Positions 29,748 through 43,370 of a stretch of DNA of 58,902 bases are shown here, in pieces (the first letter of the stretch is position 1; every line of letters starts with the position of its first letter). Both the position numbers and the translations under genes were made by a program. This DNA comes from Burkholderiaceae bacterium (lineage in GTDB: Bacteria > Pseudomonadota > Gammaproteobacteria > Burkholderiales > Burkholderiaceae_E): contig JAGXFR010000030.1 of assembly GCA_024637155.1 (NCBI GenBank), positions 1 to 58,902 of the forward strand, written 5' to 3'. The notes below the pieces were generated by a model that ran no database searches, was not told where the DNA came from, and saw only the letters and a program-made list of their open reading frames with translations.

Positions 29748-32002
29748 CAAACGGGGCGGACCGGCGCTTGCTGGAACTGCGCGGGATGACGTCGCGCCTC
29801 GGCGTGGGTGCCTTGTGCGTATTTTTTGCCGCGATGTGGACGATCGCCCTCCCCGTTGCCGCGCAGGCGGTGAACTCGATCGAGACGATCGCCAGTTCCC
29901 AGCAGGGGTCGGCAACGCTCTTGCGGATCAGCCTGAAGAGCGCGCCGGCCGGCGTCCCGCCGAATTTCACGATTTCGAATCCGCCGCGACTGGCGCTGGA
30001 CTTCGCGGACACCGCGAACGCGGCCGGGCAGAACAGCTTTGAACTGGCGCAGGGTGACGTGCGCTCGGTGGCGATCGTGCAGGCCGGCAGCCGCTCCCGG
30101 GTGGTGATGAATCTCAAGCGCGCGATGAGCCACAAGGTGGCCATCGACGGCCGCGACGTGGTCGTGACGCTCGAACCGGTGGCTGCCACGGCGCAGGCCG
30201 GGATGGTCCAGCCCTACGTGTTCGCGCCGGGTGACCCGAGCGTGCGCCATGCGCTGCGCGATGTGGACTTTCGCCGTGGCAAGGACGGCGAAGGTCGCGT
30301 GGTGATTGAACTCTCCGACCCCGGTGTGGGCGTGGACATGCGCCAGCAGGGCGACACGCTGATCGTGGACTTTCTCAAGACCAACTTGCCGGACAATCTG
30401 CGGCGCCGGCTCGACGTCGTCGATTTCGCGACCCCGGTGCGCGGTGTGCGGGCGTTTCAGCAGGGCGACGGTACGCGGCTCGTGATCGAGTCGCATGGCC
30501 TCTGGGAGCACAACGCCTATCAGAGTGACACGCAATTCGTCGTCGAGGTCAAGCCGCTGCGCGACGACCCCGCGAAGCTGGTGCAGGGAACGCGCAAGGG
30601 CTACAAGGGTGAGCGGCTGTCGCTGAATTTCCAGGCAATCGACGTGCGGGCGCTGCTGCAGGTGATCGCCGACTTCACCAACCTGAACGTGGTGACGACC
30701 GACTCGGTCAACGGGAGCCTGACGCTGCGGCTCAAGGACGTTCCCTGGGACCAGGCGCTGGACATCATCCTGCAGTCCAAGGGACTGGACATGCGCAAGA
30801 ACGGCAACGTGATCGTTGTCGCGCCCAGGGAGGAACTGGCCGCCAAGGAGAAACTCGAACTCGAGGTTCGCCAGCAGATTTCCGAGATCGAACCGCTGCG
30901 CGCCGAGGTGTTTCAGCTCAACTACCAGAAGGCCGAGAACCTGCAGAAACTGCTCGGTGACCCGAAGCAGCGGGTGCTCTCCAAGCGCGGCAGCGTGGTG
31001 GTCGACGCCCGCACCAACAAGCTCTTCGTCCAGGATGTGTCGGCGAGTCTGGACGAGGTGCGCAAGATGATCGCGCAGGTCGATATCCCGATCCGGCAGG
31101 TGCTGATCGAGGCACGGATCGTCGAGGCCGATGACCGTTTCTCGCGCAATCTCGGCGTCAAGCTCGGCTACAACGACCTCTCGACGACGATCTCCCGGAG
31201 CAGCGCCATCCCGGATCCGGTGAATCCGGGGCAGTTCCTTGCGGTCAATGTCCCCGCGTACAAGCCGGGAACCGCGGTGCTCGGCAACTACGGGACGATT
31301 TCGGGCAACATCAGCGGCGCCGCCGATCTCTCCTCGCAGCTCGGCAGTCCGCTCTCCGGATTGAACGCGGCCGGACTTGGACGGCTGACCGCGGTCGACA
31401 ACACGAATTTTGTCAACCTGCCGGCGGCGGCGATTTCCGGGGCCAATCCGGCGAGCTTCGCGATCAGCCTGTTCGGATCGAATTTCACGCGCTTCCTGAA
31501 CCTCGAGATTTCGGCGCTGGAAGCCGACCAGCGGGGCAAGGTGGTCTCGAGCCCACGGGTGCTCACCGCCGACCAGAGCACCGCGATCATCGAGCAGGGC
31601 ACCGAATTGCCGTACCAGCAGGCGACATCGAGCGGCGCCACGTCGATCGCGTTCCGCAAGGCGAACCTCAAGCTCGAGGTCACGCCGCAGATCACGCCGG
31701 AGGGGAACGTGATCCTCGCCGTCGAGGTCAATCGCGACGCGGTCGGGCAACTCACCCCCGCCGGCTTTGCGATTGACACGCGCCGGGTCCAGACCCAGGT
31801 TCTGGTCGAGAACGGCGGAACGGTGGTGATCGGCGGGATCTACGAGCAGTTCGAACGCAACCGAACCAACAAGGTGCCGTTCTTCGGCGATCTGCCGGTG
31901 GTCGGTCATCTGTTCAAGGACAACCAGCGCACCAACGACCGTACCGAGCTGATGGTGTTCCTGACACCGCGGGTCGTCACGGACACGTCAGCCACGCGCT
32001 GA
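29744..32002 (+). CDS. pilQ: Type IV pilus secretin PilQ
   Basis: Encodes 752 residues of the outer-membrane secretin through which the pilus extrudes. After a signal peptide (ending PVAAQAV) come two AMIN domains (about residues 45-270), an STN/N0 domain (SLNFQAIDVRALLQVIADFT), an N1/NolW domain, and the secretin domain with VLIEARIVEADDRFSRNLG and the terminal VPFFGDLPVVGHLFKDNQRT. It ends with TELMVFLTPRVV, as the family does. ATG 29744 overlaps the pilP stop. Confidence 0.97.
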   Translation: MTNGADRRLLELRGMTSRLGVGALCVFFAAMWTIALPVAAQAVNSIETIASSQQGSATLLRISLKSAPAGVPPNFTISNPPRLALDFADTANAAGQNSFELAQGDVRSVAIVQAGSRSRVVMNLKRAMSHKVAIDGRDVVVTLEPVAATAQAGMVQPYVFAPGDPSVRHALRDVDFRRGKDGEGRVVIELSDPGVGVDMRQQGDTLIVDFLKTNLPDNLRRRLDVVDFATPVRGVRAFQQGDGTRLVIESHGLWEHNAYQSDTQFVVEVKPLRDDPAKLVQGTRKGYKGERLSLNFQAIDVRALLQVIADFTNLNVVTTDSVNGSLTLRLKDVPWDQALDIILQSKGLDMRKNGNVIVVAPREELAAKEKLELEVRQQISEIEPLRAEVFQLNYQKAENLQKLLGDPKQRVLSKRGSVVVDARTNKLFVQDVSASLDEVRKMIAQVDIPIRQVLIEARIVEADDRFSRNLGVKLGYNDLSTTISRSSAIPDPVNPGQFLAVNVPAYKPGTAVLGNYGTISGNISGAADLSSQLGSPLSGLNAAGLGRLTAVDNTNFVNLPAAAISGANPASFAISLFGSNFTRFLNLEISALEADQRGKVVSSPRVLTADQSTAIIEQGTELPYQQATSSGATSIAFRKANLKLEVTPQITPEGNVILAVEVNRDAVGQLTPAGFAIDTRRVQTQVLVENGGTVVIGGIYEQFERNRTNKVPFFGDLPVVGHLFKDNQRTNDRTELMVFLTPRVVTDTSATR

Positions 32003-32059
32003 GGCGACTCGGCCGGCGCCTGTGCGCCGGAGCCGCTTGCGCAAAGAGGGGCTATCCTG

Positions 32060-32091
32060 ACGGGTCGGCAGTGCCGGCCCGTCGGCTTTTC
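32060..32091 (+). terminator. Possible terminator between pilQ and aroK
   Basis: GACGGG (32060-32065) pairs with CCCGTC (32079-32084), with an inner GGC/GCC pairing, followed by GGCTTTT. The T-tract has only four Ts, so termination may be partial. A second GC hairpin, GGCGC-CTGT-GCGCC, lies at 32016-32029. Together they could lower read-through from pilQ into aroK. Confidence 0.5.
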
Positions 32092-32136
32092 GGCGGTTCC
32101 CGCGCACCCGACCTTTCGGCAGGACGGCAAGGCAAC

Positions 32137-32691
32137 ATGGCCCTCGAACCCGACACCCCCATCGTTCTGATCGGCATGCCCGGCTCCGGGAAGTCGACGG
32201 TCGGGCGCCGGCTGGCCAGCGCGCTGGGCCGCACTTTCGTCGATTCGGACGTCGAAATCGAGCGGAACTGCGGCGTTCCGGTCGCAACGATCTTCGAATA
32301 CGAAGGCGAGGAGGGGTTTCGGCGGCGCGAAAGCGCCACCTTGGCGGAGTTGGTGCGCAAGCCGGCGACGGTGATCGCCACGGGAGGCGGCGCGATCCTT
32401 GCGCAGCACAATCGCGAGTTGATCAGCGCGCTGGGCTACGCCGTCTACCTGGAGGTCTCGCTGTCCGAACTGTGGCGGCGCGTGCGCAAGAATCGAGCGC
32501 GGCCCCTGCTGCAGACCAGCGATCCGCGCGACAGCTTGGCGCGGCTGCTGGACGCGCGCGCGCCGCTGTACGCGGCGCTCGCAGACCTGACGATCGCGAG
32601 TGCCCGGCAGTCCGCGACGCAGATGGCGGCCGATATAATCGTCCGGCTTCCTCCGCCGTTGCGGGGACCGGAGGCCGGGACTTCGCCGTGA
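32137..32691 (+). CDS. aroK: Shikimate kinase
   Basis: Encodes 184 residues. It phosphorylates shikimate in aromatic amino acid synthesis. The P-loop is GMPGSGKSTVGRRLA, the substrate site DSDVEIE is followed by FRRRESATLAEL, and the glycine-rich ATGGGAIL and lid RNRARPLLQT-like (RKNRARPLLQT) segments are present. ATG 32137 has a modest upstream site. The stop overlaps the aroB start. Confidence 0.96.
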   Translation: MALEPDTPIVLIGMPGSGKSTVGRRLASALGRTFVDSDVEIERNCGVPVATIFEYEGEEGFRRRESATLAELVRKPATVIATGGGAILAQHNRELISALGYAVYLEVSLSELWRRVRKNRARPLLQTSDPRDSLARLLDARAPLYAALADLTIASARQSATQMAADIIVRLPPPLRGPEAGTSP

Positions 32692-33806
32692 CAACCGCGG
32701 CCCCCGTGGCGGAGGGCGAACCATTGCGCGAACTGACTGTCGCACTCGACGAACGCAGCTACCCGGTGCTGATTGGCGCGGGGGGCATCGCTGCGGGCTG
32801 GCCGGCGCTCGTGGAGCTGGCCACCGGGCGTCAGGTGGCCGTGATCACCAACGATGTCGTCGCGCCGCTCTACGCCGCGCGACTCGAGCGCTGGTTGCGC
32901 CCGGCGAGCGCCGACTACCTGGAAATCGTGCTGCGCGACGGAGAGGATCGCAAGGACTGGTCGAGTCTTCAGCAGGTGTTCGACCGGTTGCTGGAGTCCC
33001 GTTTCGACCGGCGCTGTCTGGTCGTGGCGCTCGGCGGCGGTGTCATCGGCGATCTCGCCGGTTTCGCTGCCGCGGTCTACCAGCGCGGCGTCGAATTCGT
33101 GCAGGTGCCCACGACGCTGCTCGCGCAGGTCGACTCGTCGGTGGGGGGCAAGACCGGCATCAATCACCCGGCCGGGAAGAACATGATCGGGGCCTTCCAC
33201 CAGCCGCGCCTGGTGCTCATCGACGTGAGCGTGCTGCGCACGCTGCCGCCGCGCGAAGTCTCGGCCGGATTGGCCGAGATGCTCAAGCACGGCGCGATCC
33301 GCGATGGCGACTACCTCAGCGGCCTCGAACGTGACAACGCGCGCCTTCTTGCCTGCGAAGCGCAGGCGCTGGAGTTGGCCATCGCGCGCTCGTGCGAGAT
33401 CAAGGCGGAGGTGGTGGCGGCAGACGAGCGCGAGGGCGGGCTGCGCGCCATTCTGAACTTCGGCCACACCTTCGGACACGCGATCGAAGCGGGGCTCGGG
33501 TACGGGAAGTGGCTGCACGGCGAGGCCGTCGGCGCGGGAATGGTCATGGCGGCAGACCTGTCGCGGCGGCTCGGCATGCTCGAGCCGGCGTCCGTGGAGC
33601 GCCTGCGGGCCGCGATCGCCGCGGCACGACTCCCGGTGGCAGGCCCGGCCTGGGATGCGGGGCGGTACGTGGAATTGATGGCGGTCGACAAGAAGGCCGA
33701 GCAGGGAACGCCGAAGTTCGTTCTGCTCGAGGCGCTGGGTCGGGCCGTGGTGCGCCGGGTGCCAGAGGCGGAGCTGCGGGCCACACTTCGCGAGTGTGTG
33801 CAATGA
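32688..33806 (+). CDS. aroB: 3-dehydroquinate synthase
   Basis: A 372-residue NAD- and zinc-dependent enzyme closing the carbocycle of the shikimate pathway. Motifs: [20 protein letters not shown] (NAD binding), [19 protein letters not shown], and zinc ligands in [19 protein letters not shown] and [11 protein letters not shown]. It starts at GTG 32688 inside the end of aroK, and its stop overlaps dgt. Confidence 0.97.
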   Translation: MTTAAPVAEGEPLRELTVALDERSYPVLIGAGGIAAGWPALVELATGRQVAVITNDVVAPLYAARLERWLRPASADYLEIVLRDGEDRKDWSSLQQVFDRLLESRFDRRCLVVALGGGVIGDLAGFAAAVYQRGVEFVQVPTTLLAQVDSSVGGKTGINHPAGKNMIGAFHQPRLVLIDVSVLRTLPPREVSAGLAEMLKHGAIRDGDYLSGLERDNARLLACEAQALELAIARSCEIKAEVVAADEREGGLRAILNFGHTFGHAIEAGLGYGKWLHGEAVGAGMVMAADLSRRLGMLEPASVERLRAAIAAARLPVAGPAWDAGRYVELMAVDKKAEQGTPKFVLLEALGRAVVRRVPEAELRATLRECVQ

Positions 33807-34960
33807 GCAGCGATCTGCACGCCGCGCCCGACGGCGGACTTGGGGCGCGCGCGGCGTACGCGGCGAGCGTCGGCGCGCAAAGGGGCCGGCGCATCGCCGA
33901 AGCGCCTGCGCTGCCCCGCAGCGAGTTCCAGCGGGATCGCGACCGGATCGTTCACTCCACGGCCTTTCGGCGGCTGGAGTACAAGACACAGGTCTTCGTC
34001 AACCACGAAGGGGACCTGTTCCGCACCCGGCTGACCCACACGATCGAAGTCGCGCAGATCGCGCGCTCGATCGCGCGCCGTCTGGCGCTCGACGAGGATC
34101 TGGTCGAGGCGATCGCGCTGGCGCACGATCTGGGACACACGCCCTTCGGACACGCGGGACAGGACACGCTCAACGAGTGCATGAAGGACCACGGCGGGTT
34201 CGAACACAACCTGCAGTCGCTGCGTGTCGTGGACGAACTGGAACATCGCTACGCGGCCTTCGACGGGTTGAATCTGTGTTTTGATACCCGCGAGGGGATT
34301 CTCAAGCACTGTGCGCGGGAAAATGCCCGCGCCCTCGGCGAGATCGGCGAGCGTTTTCTCACGGGCGGCCAGCCGAGCCTGGAGGCGCAGGTGGCCAATC
34401 TCGCCGACGAGATCGCGTACAACAACCACGACGTCGATGATGGTTTGCGCGCGGGTTTGATCACGCTCCTGCAACTCGAGGAGGTCGACCTGTTCCAGGT
34501 GCATGCGACGCAGGTGCGCAGCGCCTACCCCGAGATCCAGGATCGACGCATGATCCACGAGACGGTGCGCCGGATGATTGACGAACTCGTCGGGGACCTC
34601 CTCGCGGAGACCCGACGGCGCATCGCGCGATTGCGCCCGGCAGCGGTCGCGGACGTCCGCGCGGGTCCGCCGCTGGTGGCCTTCTCCGAGGCGATGCGCC
34701 CGCGCGTCGCGCAGTTGCGGCGTTTCCTGCATGCGAACCTGTACCGGCACTATCAGGTCGTGCGCATGAGCGCGAAATCGGCAAGGGTGATTTCCGAGCT
34801 GTTCGCAGCGTTTCTGGCCGACGAGCGCCTGCTTCCCGACGAGCACCGCGACCGGGTCGGGGCGATCGGGCCGCGGGCCATCTCCGACTACATTGCCGGG
34901 ATGACCGACCGCTACGCCATCGGCGAGCATCGGCGGCTTTTCGCCTTCGATGCGCCCTGA
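33803..34960 (+). CDS. dgt: Deoxyguanosinetriphosphate triphosphohydrolase-like protein
   Basis: A 385-residue HD-domain protein that likely removes triphosphate from dNTPs. The HD metal ligands are in [12 protein letters not shown] and [14 protein letters not shown], with a later [17 protein letters not shown]-terminal [20 protein letters not shown] is the family signature of the type common beside aroB in betaproteobacteria. Substrate preference is not certain. Confidence 0.92.
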   Translation: MSSDLHAAPDGGLGARAAYAASVGAQRGRRIAEAPALPRSEFQRDRDRIVHSTAFRRLEYKTQVFVNHEGDLFRTRLTHTIEVAQIARSIARRLALDEDLVEAIALAHDLGHTPFGHAGQDTLNECMKDHGGFEHNLQSLRVVDELEHRYAAFDGLNLCFDTREGILKHCARENARALGEIGERFLTGGQPSLEAQVANLADEIAYNNHDVDDGLRAGLITLLQLEEVDLFQVHATQVRSAYPEIQDRRMIHETVRRMIDELVGDLLAETRRRIARLRPAAVADVRAGPPLVAFSEAMRPRVAQLRRFLHANLYRHYQVVRMSAKSARVISELFAAFLADERLLPDEHRDRVGAIGPRAISDYIAGMTDRYAIGEHRRLFAFDAP

Positions 34961-34995
34961 TCCGCGGGTCTGCTCCGTCGGAAGCCGGTCTGCGG

Positions 34996-35012
34996 TATAG
35001 TCGCAGTTGACA
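34996..35012 (+). promoter_or_regulatory. Candidate promoter elements before gltB
   Basis: A -10-like TATAGT lies at 34996-35001 and a perfect -35 box TTGACA at 35007-35012. Neither has a good partner at 16-18 bases, so two weak promoters are possible. Either would make a leader of about 130-175 bases that includes the hairpins described separately. Confidence 0.35.
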
Positions 35013-35106
35013 CGTTTTTCGTTGCACTGCGCCATAAGCGCGCGCGACGGGTCTCGCGCCGGCAAAACCGGGTTTTGGCGAGCCACGTCCCAGTCGTTTG
35101 CATGAC

Positions 35107-35165
35107 GCCTGCCGAGTGGTCTTGTCGGCGGGCGTTTTTCGCCCGGCGGTGCTCGCGCCCGCCGG
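35107..35165 (+). promoter_or_regulatory. Structured gltB leader with terminator-like hairpin
   Basis: Hairpin 1 pairs 35107-35115 with 35125-35133 (9 bp, one G-T) and is followed by GTTTTT, like an intrinsic terminator. Hairpin 2 pairs 35129-35134 with 35140-35145 around the TTTTT loop, so it excludes hairpin 1. Hairpin 3 pairs 35143-35149 with 35159-35165 (7 bp), just before the GGAG site at 35173-35176. Hairpin 2 excludes both 1 and 3. This looks like an attenuator, but no known riboswitch class was recognised. Confidence 0.5.
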
Positions 35166-35181
35166 TGCACCCGGAGACAGG

Positions 35182-39894
<4,713 letters not shown>

Positions 39895-39902
39895 GGAAAC
39901 AG

Positions 39903-41393
39903 ATGGGAAAGCGAACCGGATTCATGGAGATCAAGCGCCTGTCGGAGTCGTACGAAGGGGTCGCTGAGCGGGTCGGACACTATCACGAATTCGTCGCGCG
40001 CCTGAGCGATGCGGACGCGGCGCTGCAGGGTGCCCGCTGCATGGACTGCGGAATTCCATATTGCCAGAGCGGCTGCCCGGTCAACAACATCATTCCGGAC
40101 TGGAACGACCTGGTCTACCGGGGCGATTGGCAACGCGCGCTCCAGACGCTGCACTCGACCAACAACTTCCCGGAGTTCACCGGGCGCGTCTGCCCGGCGC
40201 CGTGCGAGGCGGCCTGCACGCTCAACATCAACGACGATCCGGTGGGGATCAAGTCGATCGAACGCGCGATCTACGACAAGGGCTGGGAGATGGACTGGAT
40301 CCTCCCCGAGCCCCCGCAGCACAGGAATGGCCGCAGCGTCGCGATCGTCGGTTCCGGACCCGCGGGCCTCGCCTGCGCCCAGCAACTCGCGCGGACGGGC
40401 TATGCGGTGACCGTCTACGAGAAGAGCGACCGGATCGGGGGGCTGCTGCGCTACGGAATCCCGGACTTCAAGATGGCCAAGGAACTCATCGATCGCCGCG
40501 TCGCGCAGATGGAGGCCGAGGGCGTGGTCTTCCGACCGGGAGTGCTCATCGCGGGCGGGGATCGGCAGGCCGCCGACTCCGCCGGCATGGTCGGTGAAGA
40601 GATCGAGGCCGATCGGCTGCTGTCGGAATTCGACGCCGTGGTGCTCGCCATTGGTTCCGAGCAACCGCGTGAACTGCTGGTTCCCGGCCGGGAACTCAAG
40701 GGCGTTCACTTCGCGATGGACTTCCTGCGTCAGCAGAACCGCGTGGTGGCCGGTGACCGGGTCCCGGAGCAGATTCTCGCCACCGGCAAGCACGTCGTGG
40801 TGATCGGCGGCGGCGATACGGGCTCGGATTGCGTGGGCACCAGCAACCGCCAGGGAGCGGCTTCGGTCACCCAGATCGAACTGCTGGCGCGCCCGCCGGA
40901 GTCCGAGCAAAAGCCGAAGTGGTGGCCCTACTGGCCCGACAAGATGCGCACGTCCTCATCGCATCAGGAGGGCTGCGAACGCGACTGGGCGGTAGCGACC
41001 ACGCGGCTGCATGGGGATGCTTCCGGCCGCGTCGCACGGCTCGAGGCAAAGCGCGTGCAATGGCGCCGCGACGAAACGAGCGGCCAGATGCAGATGACGC
41101 CGATCGCGGGAAGTGACTTCGAGAGACCGGCCGAGCTGGTGCTGCTCGCAATGGGATTCGTGTCTCCCGTTGCCGCGATGATCGAGGCGTTCGGCGTTGA
41201 AAAAGACGCGCGCGGGAACGCGAAGTCGGTGACGGAAGGACCGCTCGCCTACCGAACGAACGTTGCCAAGGTCTTCACCGCCGGCGACGCGCGACGCGGG
41301 CAGTCACTCGTGGTCTGGGCGATCCGTGAGGGACGGCAGTGCGCCCGCTCGATCGACGAATCGCTGATGGGCGCCTCGGTCCTGCCGCGCTGA
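39903..41393 (+). CDS. gltD: Glutamate synthase, small subunit
   Basis: A 496-residue subunit that takes electrons from NADPH through FAD to the large subunit. The N-terminal cysteine cluster [17 protein letters not shown] binds [4Fe-4S] groups. FAD site [15 protein letters not shown] and NADPH site [15 protein letters not shown] are clear, and the C-terminal [18 protein letters not shown] is conserved. It starts 8 bases after gltB with TGAGGAAAC as ribosome site. Confidence 0.97.
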   Translation: MGKRTGFMEIKRLSESYEGVAERVGHYHEFVARLSDADAALQGARCMDCGIPYCQSGCPVNNIIPDWNDLVYRGDWQRALQTLHSTNNFPEFTGRVCPAPCEAACTLNINDDPVGIKSIERAIYDKGWEMDWILPEPPQHRNGRSVAIVGSGPAGLACAQQLARTGYAVTVYEKSDRIGGLLRYGIPDFKMAKELIDRRVAQMEAEGVVFRPGVLIAGGDRQAADSAGMVGEEIEADRLLSEFDAVVLAIGSEQPRELLVPGRELKGVHFAMDFLRQQNRVVAGDRVPEQILATGKHVVVIGGGDTGSDCVGTSNRQGAASVTQIELLARPPESEQKPKWWPYWPDKMRTSSSHQEGCERDWAVATTRLHGDASGRVARLEAKRVQWRRDETSGQMQMTPIAGSDFERPAELVLLAMGFVSPVAAMIEAFGVEKDARGNAKSVTEGPLAYRTNVAKVFTAGDARRGQSLVVWAIREGRQCARSIDESLMGASVLPR

Positions 41394-41413
41394 ACCGCAC
41401 CCCGAAGCGGGGG

Positions 41414-42094
41414 TCATGGCGCGAGGCGTATCTCGAGGCGTCGCAGCAGGGCGATCGCGTGTCCGATCGGCACGCCGATGTTCGATCCACCGAACGCGGG
41501 CAGGGTCGCGCGGTTGATCGCGATGACCTCGCCTTCGAGGTTGAAGACCGGGCCACCGCTGCCGCCCGAGGTGGTCTCCGCGTCGTAGATGATCGCCGAG
41601 CCAAGTCGGAACCACAGCGAGGTCTGCGTCGCCAGCCCGTGCAACATCCCGGTCATGAGCCGCGGGGATTGCCGCCAGAACGGCCACGGGGGTGACGCAC
41701 CTGGTCAAAGCAGTCGGCGAACACCTCTCTGAGCGACTTGTAGGGATCCACTCCGGGGGGGGTGGATCCGGAACCGCATCACCGGACCGCTCTCGATCTC
41801 GATCAGGTCTCCGGAGCGCAGTGTCCGGCTGTCGTCGTGTTCGACGGGCTCGCCGTTGATCCAAGCCCGATGCGAGAGAGACGCCACGAGTTCGTAACCG
41901 TCGCCGGCCCGATACAGGGAGATTGTGCGGCGCTCGTCGGCGACGAGATCCGGGGAGAGCAACTCTCCCGTTTCGGGGAGCAGGCGCAACGTCGCAGCCG
42001 TCACCCGCACGGTCTTCCCGCGCAGCGGACCCGAAAGATACACAAGGGCCGCATCACGCTGCGTCGGGTTCGGGGATGCGTTCGACGAACTCAT
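41414..42094 (-). pseudogene. Remnant of an FHA-domain / trypsin-like serine protease
   Basis: Reading from 42094, the first part (to about 41763) is an FHA-like domain: LVYLSGPLRGKTVRV ... WINGEPVEHDDSRTLRSGD ... RFRIHPP. At a run of eight Gs (41755-41762 on the + strand) the frame is lost and a stop comes at 41705. In the frame that would follow from seven Gs, a natural linker continues (GVDPYKSLREVFADCFDQV) but stops at 41653. An overlapping ORF 41414-41656 then holds only the protease C-terminus with the nucleophile motif TTSGGSGGPVFN. The catalytic His and Asp region is missing. I infer a frameshift plus a large internal deletion. Confidence 0.75.
41755..41762. repeat. G8 homopolymer at the frameshift point
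   Basis: Eight consecutive Gs (eight Cs in the sense of the minus-strand gene) sit exactly where the FHA reading frame changes. Loss of one base restores the linker frame. Runs like this slip during replication and are also prone to sequencing error. Confidence 0.85.
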
Positions 42095-42368
42095 CTCGCT
42101 CGCTGATTGCCTGCGGTGGGTGACTCGATTGCCTGGGGCGGGTGGCTCCCTTCCTGAGGGGGTGGCTTTCGCCCCAGTCTACAGGGCGGATGCGCGAAGC
42201 GCACGGACTCGGCGCATCACCCGCAAGGAGCCTGTTACGACTCCTCACCAAGCATTACCGCTGGTTTCCGCGCTGTCACCCCGATTGCGTGCAAACTGTC
42301 GTTGTGCTCGGCGGCCGTGCCCGTGACGGCGGGCTGCGCGATCGACCCCCCTTTCACAGGAGACGAAA

Positions 42369-42944
42369 ATGAGAAGCTTTCCCCACCGACTGGCCCGCAC
42401 GGCCGCCACCTGCACCCTCGCACTTGCGATTCCGTTCGTCGCTCTCGCCCAGCCAATGACGGGTGCCCCCATGATGCACGGTGGCTCCGGACACGGGCCG
42501 ATGCAGCCGGGAGCCGGGCACGAGGGGAGGCACCAAGCGCACATGCAAAGCGGGTTCGGACACCGTGGTGCACAGCGGGGTGGCGACCGGGACACGGCCG
42601 GCATGCTGCGCGGACTGAACCTGAGCGAGGAACAGCGCGACAAGGTCTTCGCCGTGCTCCACGCGCAGGCGCCGCAACTGCGCACCCAGGCGAAGGAAAT
42701 GCGCAACGCGCGTCGCGAGCTGCGCGTGCTCACGCTCTCCGATGGATTCGACGAGGCTCGCGCCAAGGCTCTTTCCGATACGCTCGCGCGCTCGATCGCG
42801 GAAACTGCGCTGATTCGCACGCGTTCGGCCAACGAGATCTATCGGGCGCTCGGACCCGAGCAGCGCCGCCAGGTACAGGAACGCGCAGCGCTGCGCGAAG
42901 AGTCGCGGCGCGCACGCGGTGAGCGGCCCTTCAGCCGGGGATGA
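42369..42944 (+). CDS. Spy/CpxP-like periplasmic chaperone
   Basis: A 191-residue exported protein. A signal peptide ends near LALAIPFVALAQP (residue 28). A His/Met/Gly-rich segment follows (MMHGGSGHGPMQPGAGHEGR), which may bind metal. The helical domain has two LTxxQ-type motifs, LNLSEEQRDKVF and LGPEQRRQVQERA, the signature of Spy, CpxP and related envelope stress proteins. The 274 bases upstream hold no other gene and no clear promoter. The last 14 bases overlap the minus-strand ABC remnant. Confidence 0.85.
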   Translation: MRSFPHRLARTAATCTLALAIPFVALAQPMTGAPMMHGGSGHGPMQPGAGHEGRHQAHMQSGFGHRGAQRGGDRDTAGMLRGLNLSEEQRDKVFAVLHAQAPQLRTQAKEMRNARRELRVLTLSDGFDEARAKALSDTLARSIAETALIRTRSANEIYRALGPEQRRQVQERAALREESRRARGERPFSRG

Positions 42945-43127
42945 TGGAGACGCCGTGGCCGGCCAGCTCGAGCGCCACGGCGGCCCCCGATGGCCACATC
43001 CGGTCGACTTCCGGGGAAACCACGGAGAGCCCGCCGAGCTCGGTTGCGATCGTGTACTCGCACACGTTGCCGAGGTACGCGGACTTGAGGACGCGGCCGT
43101 TGAGCGTATCCGGTGCGGGGGTGCGGA
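42931..43127 (-). pseudogene. C-terminal TOBE-domain remnant of an ABC transporter ATPase
   Basis: Reading toward 42931, the frame gives TLNGRVLKSAYLGNVCEYTI, then ELGGLSVVSPEVDRMWPSG, and ends HGVSIIPG-stop. This is the end of an FbpC/PotA-type ATPase regulatory (TOBE) domain. No Walker motifs or other upstream part exists. It is joined, in a different frame, to the start of a binding protein. I infer that a transporter operon lost its middle by deletion. Confidence 0.7.
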
Positions 43128-43303
43128 CCGATCCGCACCGGCGCCTCGCCGGAGCCTTTCTGTACCATGCTCACCTTGATCCCGGTGGTCTTCGAGAACA
43201 CGGTCTGCATCATGCTGCACCACTCGGCCCGCACCGAGCAGGTCACGTTGCGCTGGTCCGCGTGCGCAGCGCCGAGCGCCACGGTGGAAGTGAGGCAGGC
43301 CGG
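43128..43303 (-). pseudogene. N-terminal remnant of a ferric-iron-type substrate-binding protein
   Basis: The minus strand reads the end of a signal peptide (STVALGAAHA) followed by NVTCSVRAEWCSMMQTVFSK and TTGIKVSMVQKGSGEA, the start of an FbpA/AfuA-like ABC binding protein. Homology stops after about 45 mature residues. No good start codon precedes the signal peptide. The usual order is binding protein, permease, ATPase, so everything between this point and the TOBE remnant is gone. Confidence 0.7.
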
Positions 43304-43370
43304 CGCGTCACGATGCGACAATAGAATCCATTGATGCAGCCCCCCGGGGGGCGCAGCGCAAGGGAAGGAC

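Noticed and set aside
35098..35181. Leader peptide or extended N-terminus of GltB in the attenuator-like region
   Set aside because: The in-frame codons are not rich in Glu or Gln, there is no ribosome site before 35098, and GltB needs its catalytic Cys close to the start, as obtained from 35182.
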